From Phoronis australis (Eukaryota > Phoronida > Phoronidae): a stretch of 64,000 bases of DNA. Positions 37,000 to 48,177 of this stretch are shown here, one piece after another. The position numbers and the translations under genes were made by a program. The notes below the pieces were generated by a model. It was given only the letters and a program-made list of their open reading frames with translations. It had not been told where the DNA came from and searched no databases. The stretch's first letter is position 1. Every line of letters begins with the position of its first letter. Location: NCBI GenBank assembly GCA_002633005.1, contig NMRA01000217.1, positions 610,228 to 674,227 of the forward strand. The letters run 5' to 3'.

Positions 37000-39287
37000 A
37001 CGTCAAGTCTGTCCAAGTTTCACTCTATCGACTGACCCACCTTTCATTAGACTGGTTTTGCGTGGTCTATCTGTAAGATGTATGACTAAAACGGTTATAC
37101 GCATTCTGGTCCGTTTTTTATTAAATATATTCAATTTTGCGGTGCGTTCATTCTACCGTGCTCCATTTTGCTGGCGACCAAATCTAAGAATTATTTGCAG
37201 TGCATCATTTCTTGTGTATGTGCTATTTAGTTTGCGACGAATATACATGTACGTGTACAATAAAAACACTAACCTGTAAGATAGAACCAAAATATTTGTA
37301 GGCACATCCGTGAAAAAATGACTTCAGTCATGGCGGATGTAGTATCTGTTAGCATTTTTTTTCGTTTGTGACGTTCGCAACTCCAGAAATATCAGACATA
37401 GCCAGTGCACATGCGCAGCATGCAGCTCACTATTCCCCCACAGAATAAACAGGAGAAGGGGTTTTCCGAGAAATTTTGTGTCAGGAAAAACAACCCTGCA
37501 ATTTGCCGATAGTTAACGAGAAAAGTATAGACCTGTAGATGCATTATGTTGAATATTGGAGAGAGTGGTTAAGATTTTCCGGTGTCCATTGAAGTTTGAA
37601 GGTTGCTCATGTTGACGGTACACAGCCAATCATCCGGAAGGCAATATTTGAGCGCCTATCAATATTCAATTCAAATCTGTGGAGAGTATAATTCAGTTCG
37701 TTTTTTGCCGATAGATATCACAAATGCGGTTTTCAAACAAATTTTCTCAACAAAAAATAACGGTGTACAAAGGTGTATTGAAAACGGGATGGCGGTGAGA
37801 AATGTTACTACTTACTTATTGTTCCGTTGCCTGCAGTACGTTTGCAAGCTCAAATGAGGACGTTTTAGCTAGGAATGTAAATTTTCATTGCCACTTGTTT
37901 TGCAACAAGCACTGATTTGTCATGTATTTTGCTCAAAATTTGAATTCTGAAATTATTGCACAGAGAGCACTTCGGCGCCGTTTTTTATTATTTGCAGGGG
38001 ATCCCTGGGCATATTCTAAACTCCTAACTTCCCTAAATCCACTTATGCTTCATACATCTACCGTTTCACGGGGGGTCACTGGGATACATACACCTTTTCC
38101 CCTTGATTTTAAAGGTATCAAATCTAGAATTTTCAAAATGTTTAATTTCACCCCTCTTTTTAATAGAACTTGATCCGGGGTCCCTATAAAAATCCCGAAT
38201 CCTCCCCTGCATTTGGTTTAAAAACAGATTGTGCTGGCGAACGAGTATGTAGATAATTTGGAACGAACTCTTACGATTCCCGAGTCAGTAGTAGGTATCA
38301 ATGTTGGGTAAGTATTCCAGCAATTGAAAAAGACATGTCAATGCCATTTTTATCGTGAACGGATGGGAGGCCTGGGCTTTCTTGGACCTCCCTAAATCCA
38401 CCTACATGTATGCAGCGTACCGGTTGGTTTCAAGACAGACTGTGTCGGTGAATGTACAGACAGGGGTTCATAAAGTAGCCAGAACAATCTAAGGAGTAAA
38501 TTTTGTTCAAAACCTTATTTTGTATAGCGATAAATATACAAAAGGCAAGTGATGCTGGTTTAAATAGCTGCAAAAGTTCAAATAAATAAAAAATGACTAG
38601 AATTGAAGATTAAACCATTTCATATAACATGTTTGCATGCAATACGAGATTTTTGTGACAACAAAAAAACATCACTTGGCAAAAAATGAAAATCTTAAAT
38701 GAACACAAAGAACAAAAATTGCAAATGTCTCTAAAGTTCTACCACGAGGATCCCTTTCCTTAACGTTTTCTAGTTGAATGTTTGCATATTATCAATTTTT
38801 CTAAAACACAATTATAGCATACAATAACTGAATTCAACGATGTGAAAATAATTATAAGACTTTAATTAACAAAATAATATCTAGTGCAAAGGTATGTCAA
38901 CGCTACTTCCATAAAGCTCAAATTTTTCAAGGTGTCACTGATATATGACATCTGAGGGACTTCAAGAAAATAACAGACATATGTACATGCCAGTCTTCGA
39001 CTCAGAAAAAAATGGCTGCTCGAAAATACGAGAGACGGCATATTCCGGATTTGGACGCGCAAAAAGTGACGATCTAAAATGCTGAACGTCAAGTGAGGTC
39101 ACTTTCCTACTCGCACTTTACTTTTCAATGATATTTTCGAGCAAGTACTCGCTTAATCATATCGATCCCTGCATGTAATGAATATAGTGTTGGGATAATA
39201 GCGACTTTACCCTAACTAATATTGGACTCATCTATCAATGGTCACAACAACACTGCAAAAATGTTCTCTTTGACTGCCTCTTGACTT
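37000..39287. other. No gene recognised
   Basis: AT-rich sequence with short meaningless ORFs. It is presumably intron of the minus-strand gene. The part near 38.0-38.4 kb contains CCTAAATCCAC blocks that look like old repeat debris. Confidence 0.4.
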
Positions 39288-39360
39288 TCAAAGGGGATCA
39301 CTAGCTTGGTGAACAACTGCAATCTCTCTGGCGAATTGTGTAGGCAAAAGTCCAGCCAAC
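39288..39360 (-). CDS. Possible terminal exon after the 40.2-kb exon
   Basis: The acceptor TTTTATTTTTAG is strong. In phase 2, which the 40.2-kb exon requires, the frame reads LAGLLPTQFAREIAVVHQAS and stops soon after, at 39,288-39,290. In phase 1 the same DNA reads WLDFCLHNSPERLQLFTKLV for longer. Which frame is real cannot be settled from the sequence alone. Confidence 0.35.
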
Positions 39361-39984
39361 CTAAAAATAAAAGCAACGTATCAGCAACAGAGTAACATAC
39401 TCTCTAAATTTATAGACTAAATCCAGCACATCGGTATTTTATTAGTCTGAATGGATATTAGGTTGTTTTACAGCCTTATGCCTTACATACGTGCAGAAAT
39501 GCAGTCGATGAATTCTAACTGGGGAAGTGCAACAAAGGTAATAAGGCTATATTGAAATACATTTCACATGCCATTACAATTATAGGATAGTTATTAATTA
39601 CTCGACAGTAAAATCATTACTTACTGTAATTGTGTGCAGAAACAATTCAGTCGGCCAGTCACTGAGTCAGCTGAGCTGTGCCGCTTACATGTACATGTAG
39701 CTATGGCATGTTTATACTTATTGTTTTTGATTTTTGTCAACTTGTTGTATGTACAACTGTATGTCGGGACAAGACGTCTAAAACTTGAAAGTGCTAAGTT
39801 TACAATGACCGCTAATCGCTATAACACTAGGGCTAACTGTCATCCAATTTCAATCTTCCGAAGAAAACCAGAAACTAAACTGGAAAAAATAATTTTGTTA
39901 CAGCGGGCCTTACCTACAATGTACGTACATGTAGATAATTTATTGCCCTTAGTCCACGGTTTGTAAACCCAATATTAAAGCAAT

Positions 39985-40200
39985 AAGTTCGAGTTTGAAC
40001 TCGAAATTTCGAGTTTATACTCGAGTTTGTAGCACGAATATAAGGGTCTTCAAGGGCAAACTTGAACTAGAAACTCCTATGCATAAACTATAATATATTC
40101 GAGAATAGTGTGAAAACCAATTATCTTAAGTTCGCACAAAAGGAGCAGAGAAATTGCCAAAAATAGTTTCGAGTTTGTTTCGAGTACAAAGATTAGAGAC
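39985..40200. repeat. ACTCGA-rich dispersed repeat (copy 1)
   Basis: Many ACTCGA/TCGAGT words (GAACTCGAAATTTCGAGTTT and similar), ending in GATTAGAGACCGGCCCC. The same terminus occurs at 50.34 kb and, reversed, at 46.17 kb. Confidence 0.6.
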
Positions 40201-40233
40201 CGGCCCCTGGTCTTGCTTTAATGTTCAACTTAC

Positions 40234-40414
40234 GCTCCTTCAGGCACGCAACATCCGACCTTCTTGTCCCGCAAACAGCAGTCTGTCGTACCAGCCTCTT
40301 TTTTCTCTTCGCCTTGGCAGTCATAGTAGTTGCCTTCTGCCGTGTCCGGAAGTGACTTGTTCACGATACAGTCCTTGTCGTAAGTAGGGTCAGTTGGATG
40401 GGGAACTTCCACGG
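40234..40414 (-). CDS. Cysteine-rich exon of a small secreted or membrane protein
   Basis: This 181-nt exon, phase 1 in and phase 2 out, has acceptor GTTTCAG and donor GTAAGT. It encodes VEVPHPTDPTYDKDCIVN, then GNYYDCQ and TTDCCLRDKKVGCCVPEG. The spacing YYDC---CC-----CC is seen in lumenal segments of some small metazoan membrane proteins, where a transmembrane helix follows the last Cys pair. I do not assign a family. It joins the signal exon at 42.3 kb in phase. Its phase-2 end does not fit the phase-1 ShKT series, so it is either an alternative exon or a separate gene sharing the start. Confidence 0.7.
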
Positions 40415-42325
40415 CTGAAACAGTATGAAGGATTAAGTGCATGCATTCAAAACTGCGGCTGCCAGCGAAACGTGTTATTCATATCGAATTTCAATACTAA
40501 AATTTCAGAGATTCAGTTGAAATCATTTCACGAGTGACGACGGCCGAATGCATGCAGCGGTCCCAGTAGAGCCTCTACTGAATTCTCGCTCTCTGGCCGC
40601 GTTTCGGCGGGACCTTCTATATTAATATGGAAGGCTCCGCTTTTGGCGCCCGAAATTCAATTTTGCTTATGTCATTATAATAAGAATAAGTCATTTTGAA
40701 TAATATGCTGTTTTCAGCACATTTGTAGGATTTGTTTCCCCACTAATGTTATACTTCCAGGCATTAAATCTTCACATAAACTCGAGTTATTAACCCAGGA
40801 TTATCACTGGAGTCTCTGGATCGAATCTAACCGTCAAGCAAATTTAGACAAGACCTTTTTTCTGTGTAAACACACTATTTTCGACAGTGACTGTGACACT
40901 GATCAGGGCTCCGTTAAACGAAATGTGATATATAAGGCCTAAGCACTACTGAACAACATTTTGCCAATGCTGTTCGTAGCAAATTGCGCACTTAACTAAT
41001 AATTTATACAGCATTGTAAGTGCTTCAAGTGCAGACTGTATTTCCTGGTCTTTTGCCGTCAACACGTTGAAACGGAATTAAATCCGTGCTTTCTATTAAA
41101 ACAAATTTTGAATTAGGCCATTTGCCGTAATTGACCTTTAGTTGACATTACGCTAACTCTGTTTAGAAGGGAAAATGGAACCTTCTGTATTTTAAGTCAA
41201 AGCTCAAAAACTTTCAGGTGACACATCGTGATTTTCTTAGTTTAGCATGAGAATAAAAAGCCGTCATTTCTTTCCAAGCCCGCCAGCAAGCATCAATTAT
41301 TGTGACTAAACAGCAAATTGGGACCAAATTCATAATGATAATAGGTCTAAATCAAAGCTAGCACGGATTTTAATGCCGTTTTAAGGCACAAGTATTTATG
41401 ACTTGATGAGTTGTTCGTTCCAACAAGCAACCGAGAGGCACTGACTATCGACAACTACAGTGTATCTACATGTTCAGGAGTTTACGAAAACAAGTCGAGG
41501 CACCACATCACATCGGAAGTCTCCAAAGGTGTTGCTTCTCGTATTTAGTAACGGAAGTGAAAAAATAAGCTGTTTAATCAAGGATAAAGGAGACATCAGT
41601 TCTGATTTTATGTTCGGAAGTTCCGCCAGAAAGAAGCAGAGCCACAATAAATCTGTTTATTGTCTAAACATGTTTTAAAGTTGTATGCAGCGTGGCGTTA
41701 ACTACATGTATATCTATTCGCATCACCGTTTTCCTTGTGACTTTAATGCTAGCGTTAACACTCAAAACCTGTCTCCATTCATCATTCGTAACATCCACAT
41801 TGTCTTTATACTTATCTGTTTATCAGTGTAAGTGATATCAGTAATAGAAATTACCACAAGATTGAGTGTCGCTAAGTAACGTAGTTCCATTAAAGTGACA
41901 TGATCGGCGAGAAAAGAGGATATCCGAAAACAGCCCCAGCGGGGAATGAATCCGGTAACCTTTTTGGGTTCACATCTTAACTCTGTGTTGACTAGCTAAA
42001 TTATGTTCTAGACATGGCAAGAAACTTTAAGTGTGTTTAATCCGTTTATAACGTCACAGGCCAGCTTGATGGCAAGCAAATGTCGGACAAACATCAACGA
42101 TAATTGACTGTTAGCAATAAAATGAAAAAAAATACATTGGTTCTGGTCAAAACTAATATCTTTAAAAAGTATCCCACCCAACAATAATTGTAAATCGCGT
42201 TTTCCCGCCGTAAAATAATGCGATAGTATCCCTTCAAATCGGCGAAAAATATCCAGTCGTTCAAACCATTGTGTCTGCAATACCGTGTCTAAACGCTGTA
42301 CATTTCAGTACCAGTTTGGATTTAC

Positions 42326-42404
42326 CTGTAACTGTGATATTGAACAACACAAACGCCGCTATGGCCGCCAACAAACAGCCCCGAAATGCGAGGTTATTCT
42401 CCAT
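42326..42404 (-). CDS. Signal-peptide exon with start codon
   Basis: ATG at 42,402-42,404 opens a 79-nt coding exon ending in phase 1 at a GTAAAT donor. It encodes MENNLAFRGCLLAAIAAFVL and then FNITVT, a typical signal peptide with cleavage expected near the exon end. It can splice in frame to the Cys-rich exon at 40,234-40,414 or to the phase-1 ShKT/linker series. The next upstream sequence has no competing coding exon, so this is the likely 5' coding end. Confidence 0.75.
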
Positions 42405-42769
42405 TCTGTCTCGGTCTCTTCTTTATGGGTCTCTGTGAATCTAGTGAAATATTTCCTATGAATTACCAAGCCGAAACAACACTAGCTGCGTGTGACGTTA
42501 TTACTTCGAGTGAAATGAATACCATTATTTTTTAATTAGGCTAACAGGTATAGCGGTTTGTATTGTTCTACGGCAAAACGTGAGAGCCTTATTATTTATA
42601 GCGAAACGATTAATCGATGATATGGTAATAGTTGATCAAAATCCCTACCAAACCATATTTTTTTAATTTGCACAGGTCAAAAATCGAGTAGGAGATTCGC
42701 AGTTTTAGCAACGAAAACGTGACGTTACTGAAATCATTTGTATTATGAAAATGGCTGCGCTTGTGCTCA

Positions 42770-42985
42770 TTGTTGTGATGGTGTTATTGACGACGACAAT
42801 TATGGTGATGGTGATGAAGACGATGTGAATGACGATAATGATGATAATGGTGACAATGATGGTGTTGCTGATGATGTTGATGACGATGATGATGGTAGTA
42901 GTGGTCGCAGTGGTGGCTATGATGATGGCAGTTTTGATGCTACTAAAGTACTAAAGATGACGATGACGATGATAACCGGCGGATT
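42770..42985. repeat. Imperfect (GAT/GAC)n microsatellite
   Basis: GATGATGACGATGATAATGG-type triplets. The resulting Asp-rich open frame is repeat-derived. It lies about 400-600 bp upstream of the 42.3-kb start codon. Confidence 0.85.
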
Positions 42986-43419
42986 TTCATATAGGATGAG
43001 AACATTGTTGCAAGGACGTTGGCAATGCCGAGCGGTATTCAGTGTACAGGGGCCGATAGATAGCGCTAGTGTATGCTGAATCATAGGATTGTCGCCGTGG
43101 ACACAATCTGCTGAATGTCCTACGAGTTACCGCCTGTTAGTAGTGTTAGAAATTCACATTCATATACCCATCCAGATATTTGTTATTACGCCATCTAATG
43201 ATACGCAGATGTTCAAGCTTGGGTGCTTAGTGAATACTCGTTTTTGGCCAGTCGAGTGAGAGGGCTAGTTTAACTGAAGACGCCGAGTGGCGAGTCACCA
43301 TGCAACCTGTGCGCACGCTATGCTCAACATCAAGTATAAGAACCTTAGACTATACCACATATAACCTTTAAGCGGCATAAGATGTGAAAATTGACTAAAT
43401 TGCATTATTCATGGCGGTT

Positions 43420-44328
43420 NNNNNNNNNNNNNNNNNNNNNNNNNNNNNNNNNNNNNNNNNNNNNNNNNNNNNNNNNNNNNNNNNNNNNNNNNNNNNNNNN
43501 NNNNNNNNNNNNNNNNNNNNNNNNNNNNNNNNNNNNNNNNNNNNNNNNNNNNNNNNNNNNNNNNNNNNNNNNNNNNNNNNNNNNNNNNNNNNNNNNNNNN
43601 NNNNNNNNNNNNNNNNNNNNNNNNNNNNNNNNNNNNNNNNNNNNNNNNNNNNNNNNNNNNNNNNNNNNNNNNNNNNNNNNNNNNNNNNNNNNNNNNNNNN
43701 NNNNNNNNNNNNNNNNNNNNNNNNNNNNNNNNNNNNNNNNNNNNNNNNNNNNNNNNNNNNNNNNNNNNNNNNNNNNNNNNNNNNNNNNNNNNNNNNNNNN
43801 NNNNNNNNNNNNNNNNNNNNNNNNNNNNNNNNNNNNNNNNNNNNNNNNNNNNNNNNNNNNNNNNNNNNNNNNNNNNNNNNNNNNNNNNNNNNNNNNNNNN
43901 NNNNNNNNNNNNNNNNNNNNNNNNNNNNNNNNNNNNNNNNNNNNNNNNNNNNNNNNNNNNNNNNNNNNNNNNNNNNNNNNNNNNNNNNNNNNNNNNNNNN
44001 NNNNNNNNNNNNNNNNNNNNNNNNNNNNNNNNNNNNNNNNNNNNNNNNNNNNNNNNNNNNNNNNNNNNNNNNNNNNNNNNNNNNNNNNNNNNNNNNNNNN
44101 NNNNNNNNNNNNNNNNNNNNNNNNNNNNNNNNNNNNNNNNNNNNNNNNNNNNNNNNNNNNNNNNNNNNNNNNNNNNNNNNNNNNNNNNNNNNNNNNNNNN
44201 NNNNNNNNNNNNNNNNNNNNNNNNNNNNNNNNNNNNNNNNNNNNNNNNNNNNNNNNNNNNNNNNNNNNNNNNNNNNNNNNNNNNNNNNNNNNNNNNNNNN
44301 NNNNNNNNNNNNNNNNNNNNNNNNNNNN
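43420..44328. other. Assembly gap (909 N)
   Basis: Unsequenced; the right edge is a (TA)n tract at 44,329-44,357, the likely cause of the gap. Long frames spanning it are artefacts. Confidence 0.99.

Positions 44329-44357
<29 letters not shown>
44329..44357. repeat. (TA)n microsatellite
   Basis: Uninterrupted TA dinucleotides bordering the gap. Confidence 0.95.
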
Positions 44358-44362
<5 letters not shown>

Positions 44363-44963
44363 CATATAGGACATACCACTGACATTATTCTTTTGAATGG
44401 TAAATCCTCTCTTTATATATATAATAGATTGATTAATGAATTTGCAAGTGTGGTATTGTCTGGGCAATACCTTATCAAGTATTCAATTTAAGTCTTTTTT
44501 TCGAAGCTCATTTATTTGATAAAAGCTCATTTCAAGTGAGAAGGTGTGGGTTAAATTTTTAATTTTGATGAAAACATTGTTATTTCCAAGTTTCCCTCCA
44601 AATGATGTAATGAATAGAAGACGTTTGATCTCTTGACAATCAATTGCAATTGCAGCAAAAAGCAGAACAGAAGACGAGGACGATTATGAGCGTGAACTGG
44701 GTAATTATTATGCAGGCAAATCGAGAGGAGAGTGGATACGGGATTCGCACTCAAGTACTAAAAGGATCATACATCCCACATACATGTAGCGAACTTTTGT
44801 CGGCTTTGGGGCCATATGACCTGCTTTAGTACACGACAAATGCCGCAGACAGTGTGAGCCAGAACCAACTGAACCAAGAAATGGTCAATATTCACAAAAT
44901 AGACACTTAATATTCACTGGACAAAGCCTCGTGAAACCCGATTCACCCGTATTCACTGTTGCC

Positions 44964-47900
44964 ATAATGGAATATGTTATCACGTTCTAAACAATGCATT
45001 AGCCTACACTTTACGAGTGATAGCACTCGATCTGGGCCGAGGTCAAGGGCCTGGCATCACTAACCCTAGAATGGAACCAGCTGGTTCGTCACTTACAAAT
45101 GTAGAAATACACTTACAAGGTGGCGAGTCCATTATCGTAACGCCGCTTTTGCGTTTATTGGAAGTGGTTCCCGACCTAATCGTATGTTGCACCGTGTTAT
45201 TCTACTTTCTTGTACGGCGCGAAAACGATGGCATTTCTGTCCAACTTTCACGCCTTTCGAAATGTCGAACACAGAGTCGTTCTCAGTCAAGTTGCAGCCT
45301 CAACATTAGCATCTTTTCATGTCTGAAAAAAGAGACTCTCCGCGCGCATTCCTCACAACTCCTCAGTATTGCACTCGTAAAAACAACAACGGCGCCAGGT
45401 TTTCCAACCATGACGTACAGTTGTACAACCCGGCTAACAGAAAAATGGCTTTTTTATTTTTGGCTCGTTTCTTACCAACAGATGTACTAAAGGGTATTAA
45501 TTCTCTTACGATGTAGTACTGATTCTTTTTGAGATACATTGTCATTATGGGAACTCTTTAAAAGAGACGATTGAGGATATTTTCTCGCAGAACCTTAACG
45601 CTTAACAATATTACCCTCAAAGGTAAAAATTTAGAAACACGTACTGTGAATACTATATTGTATTGCATTTATTTATTTTAGTCACAAGTACAATTAATTC
45701 AAACAGTTATAGATATAACATTCGTAAGAAATTTATGTACCCAGCCCAGTTGGTCTTATTAGTCACTTCACTACACATCTCATATGCACCATATATGACA
45801 CGTTTTCTCAGTTCAAAAGCAGACTTGATATATTTGGCGAATCGCCTAGGGAAATGCTTAAACAGCAGTATTAACGTATGTAGTCTTCTGAAATCTGCAT
45901 GTTTCGGAACTTGAAGTGAAACCCTATTTTAATTGCATTTAAAAATGCATGTAGAATAGTCCTCCGTGAGTTATAAATAGAACAGTCATAACTCCTCTTT
46001 TGGTGCTCAGCACTGACTTCACTGCGTGCTGTGTTTGAATCACAAAGTCTCTGCAAGTAATCCTCTTGTGATTTCTCATTGGCTGATGCTTACAACATTT
46101 CTGACGCCTGAAGAAAATTTTAAACCAATCATATCCTTCTTATACTGAATTCTGATGACTAAACATATCACAGGGCCCGGTCTCCAGTCTCCGTACTCGG
46201 ACTCGAATAATTCAAACTCAAACTTCATACTCAACTCGAGTACAGATTCAGCTTTGGTGTATTCATTGTCATACTCCAAAAATCTATACTCGAAATTTCG
46301 AGCTCGTACTCAATTTTCGACTATACTCGAACTGAAGTGTATCTCATCTATATTTCGAGTACGATTTTGAGTAACAGTCCGAGTATATGCTGCAAATTTC
46401 AAGTTTGGTCTGGCAGTGTGCTTGAAATCGTACTCGCAAATACATGTAAATACGAGCGAGGGAACAAAATATCGAAAGGCCACCGAGAGACACAGCAAAC
46501 GTAAAGAAATTAAGTCCTCTTACCACATTTCAGTGCTTCAGTATAATTTCAGAGATAGTAGTTTCATTTCAAATCTTCTTACTCTTATTAACCCGCCGTA
46601 TCACTGGATGTCATCGCCGTCAATTTATAAACTCCTTCTTACCGTACGATTCCTGGCAACAGTCGCATTCGAATCATTATTGTCGAAAGCTGTTGTGGGG
46701 GAAATGTCGTGTTAGAAGTTTTTGCTGCCCTTATTTCAGTAGGTGTTGCTTACGGTTTCCAAAAGATGAGGAGGTGAGGATAGTTAAAAACAGTTTGCNA
46801 TAATGGAATATGTTATCACGTTCTAAACAATGCATTAGCCTACACTTTACGAGTGATAGCACTCGATCTGGGCCGAGGTCAAGGGCCTGGCATCACTAAC
46901 CCTAGAATGGAACCAGCTGGTTCGTCACTTACAAATGTAGAAATACACTTACAAGGTGGCGAGTCCATTATCGTAACGCCGCTTTTGCGTTTATTGGGAG
47001 TGGTTCCCGACCTAATCGTATGTTCCACCGTGTTATTCTACTTTCTTGTACGGCGCGAAAACGATGGCATTTCTGTCCAACTTTCACGCCTTTCGAAATA
47101 TCGAACACAGAGTCGTTCTCAGTCAAGTTGCAGCCTCAACATTAGCATCTTTTCATGTCTGAAAAAAGAGACTCTCCGCGGGCATTCCTCACAACTCCTC
47201 AGCATTGCACTCGTAAAAACAACAATGGCGCCAGGTCTTCCAACCATGACGTACAGTTAAGTTGTACAACCCGGCTAGCAGAAAAATGGCTTTTTTATTT
47301 TTGGCTCGTTTCTTACCAACAGATGTACTAAAGGCTATTAATTCTCTTACGATGTAGTACTGATTCTTTTTGAGATACATTGTCATTATGGGAACTCTTT
47401 AAAAGAGACGATTGAGGATATTTTCTCGCAGAACCTTAACGCTTAACAATATTGCCCTCAAAGGTAAAAATTTAGAAACACGTACTGTGAATACTATATT
47501 GTATTGTATTTATTTATTTTAGTCACAAGTACAATTAATTCAAACAGTTATAGATATAACATTCGTAAGAAATTTATGTACCCAGCCCAGTTGGTCTTAT
47601 TAGTCACTTCACTACACATCTCATATCTCAGCTTGGTGTATTCATTGTCATACTCAAAAAATCTATACTCGAAATTTCGAGCTCGTACTCAATTTTCGAC
47701 TATACTAGAACTGAAGTGTATCTCATCTATATTTCGAGTACGATTTTGAGTAACATTCCGAGTATATGCTCCAAATTTCAAGTTTGGTCTGGCAGTGCGC
47801 TTGAAATCGTACTCGCAAATACATGTAAATACGAGCGAGGGAACAAAATATCGAAAGGCCACCGAGAGACACAGCAAACGTAAAGAAATTAAGTCCTCTT

Positions 47901-48177
47901 ACCACATTTCGGTGCTTCAGTATAATTTCAGAGATAATAGTTTCATTTTAAGTCTTCTTACTCTTATTAACCCGCCGTATCACTGGATGTCATCGCCGTC
48001 AATTTATAAACTCCTTCTTACCCTACGATTCCTGGCAACAGTCGCATTCGAATCATTATTGTCGAAAGCTATTGTGGGGGAAATGTCGTGTTAGAAGTTT
48101 TTGCTGCCCTTATTTCAGTAGGTGTTGCTTACGGTTTCCAAAAGATGAGGAGGTGAGGATAGTTAAAAACAGTTTGC
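44964..48177. repeat. Direct repeat around a single N (probable haplotype duplication)
   Basis: Copy 1 (44,964-46,798, 1,835 bp) and copy 2 (46,800-48,177, 1,378 bp) are nearly identical, start with ATAATGGAATATGTTATCAC, end with AAAACAGTTTGC and meet at one N (46,799). Copy 1 has about 460 bp (roughly 45,787-46,253) absent from copy 2. Open frames of 135-157 codons on the plus strand of both copies have no recognisable motif and carry different frames at their ends, so I do not call them genes. Confidence 0.8.
46165..46400. repeat. ACTCGA-rich dispersed repeat (copy 2, reversed)
   Basis: Starts GGGCCCGGTCTCCAGTCTCC and continues GTACTCGGACTCGAATAA with many further CTCGA words. It is the reverse orientation of the copies at 40.0 and 50.2 kb. 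Its left half is missing from the second haplotype copy. Confidence 0.6.

Larger units (their letters stand above)
3048..42404 (-). other. Gene model: secreted multi-ShKT / Thr-rich linker / CAP protein
   Basis: One minus-strand transcription unit is inferred from exons listed separately. In translation order it has a signal-peptide exon (42,326-42,404), a micro-exon (31,761-31,778), ShKT exon (27,551-27,670), three micro-exons, ShKT exon (23,144-23,263), three micro-exons, ShKT exon (18,678-18,797), one micro-exon, ShKT exon (15,350-15,469), two micro-exons, and five CAP exons (9,796 to 3,048). Every junction has GT-AG borders, and the whole chain stays in frame: phase 1 through the ShKT and linker part, then 0, 1, 0, 2 within CAP. 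The product would be extracellular, with a mucin-like Thr/Ser/Pro stalk between disulfide-rich ShKT modules and a C-terminal CAP domain. ShKT plus CAP combinations are known in invertebrate CRISP-like proteins; their functions vary, so no specific activity is claimed. Joining the signal exon to this gene is inference from phase compatibility. Confidence 0.7.

Noticed and set aside
42738-43079. Asp-rich 113-codon ORF
   Set aside because: Translation of an imperfect GAT/GAC microsatellite; no splice or start context.
43391-44491. Frames of more than 320 codons on both strands
   Set aside because: They are almost entirely the 909-N gap plus a (TA)n tract.
45017-47260. Two similar plus-strand ORFs (157 and 135 codons)
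   Set aside because: They are the same sequence in the two haplotype copies, with premature frame changes between copies and no recognisable domain.
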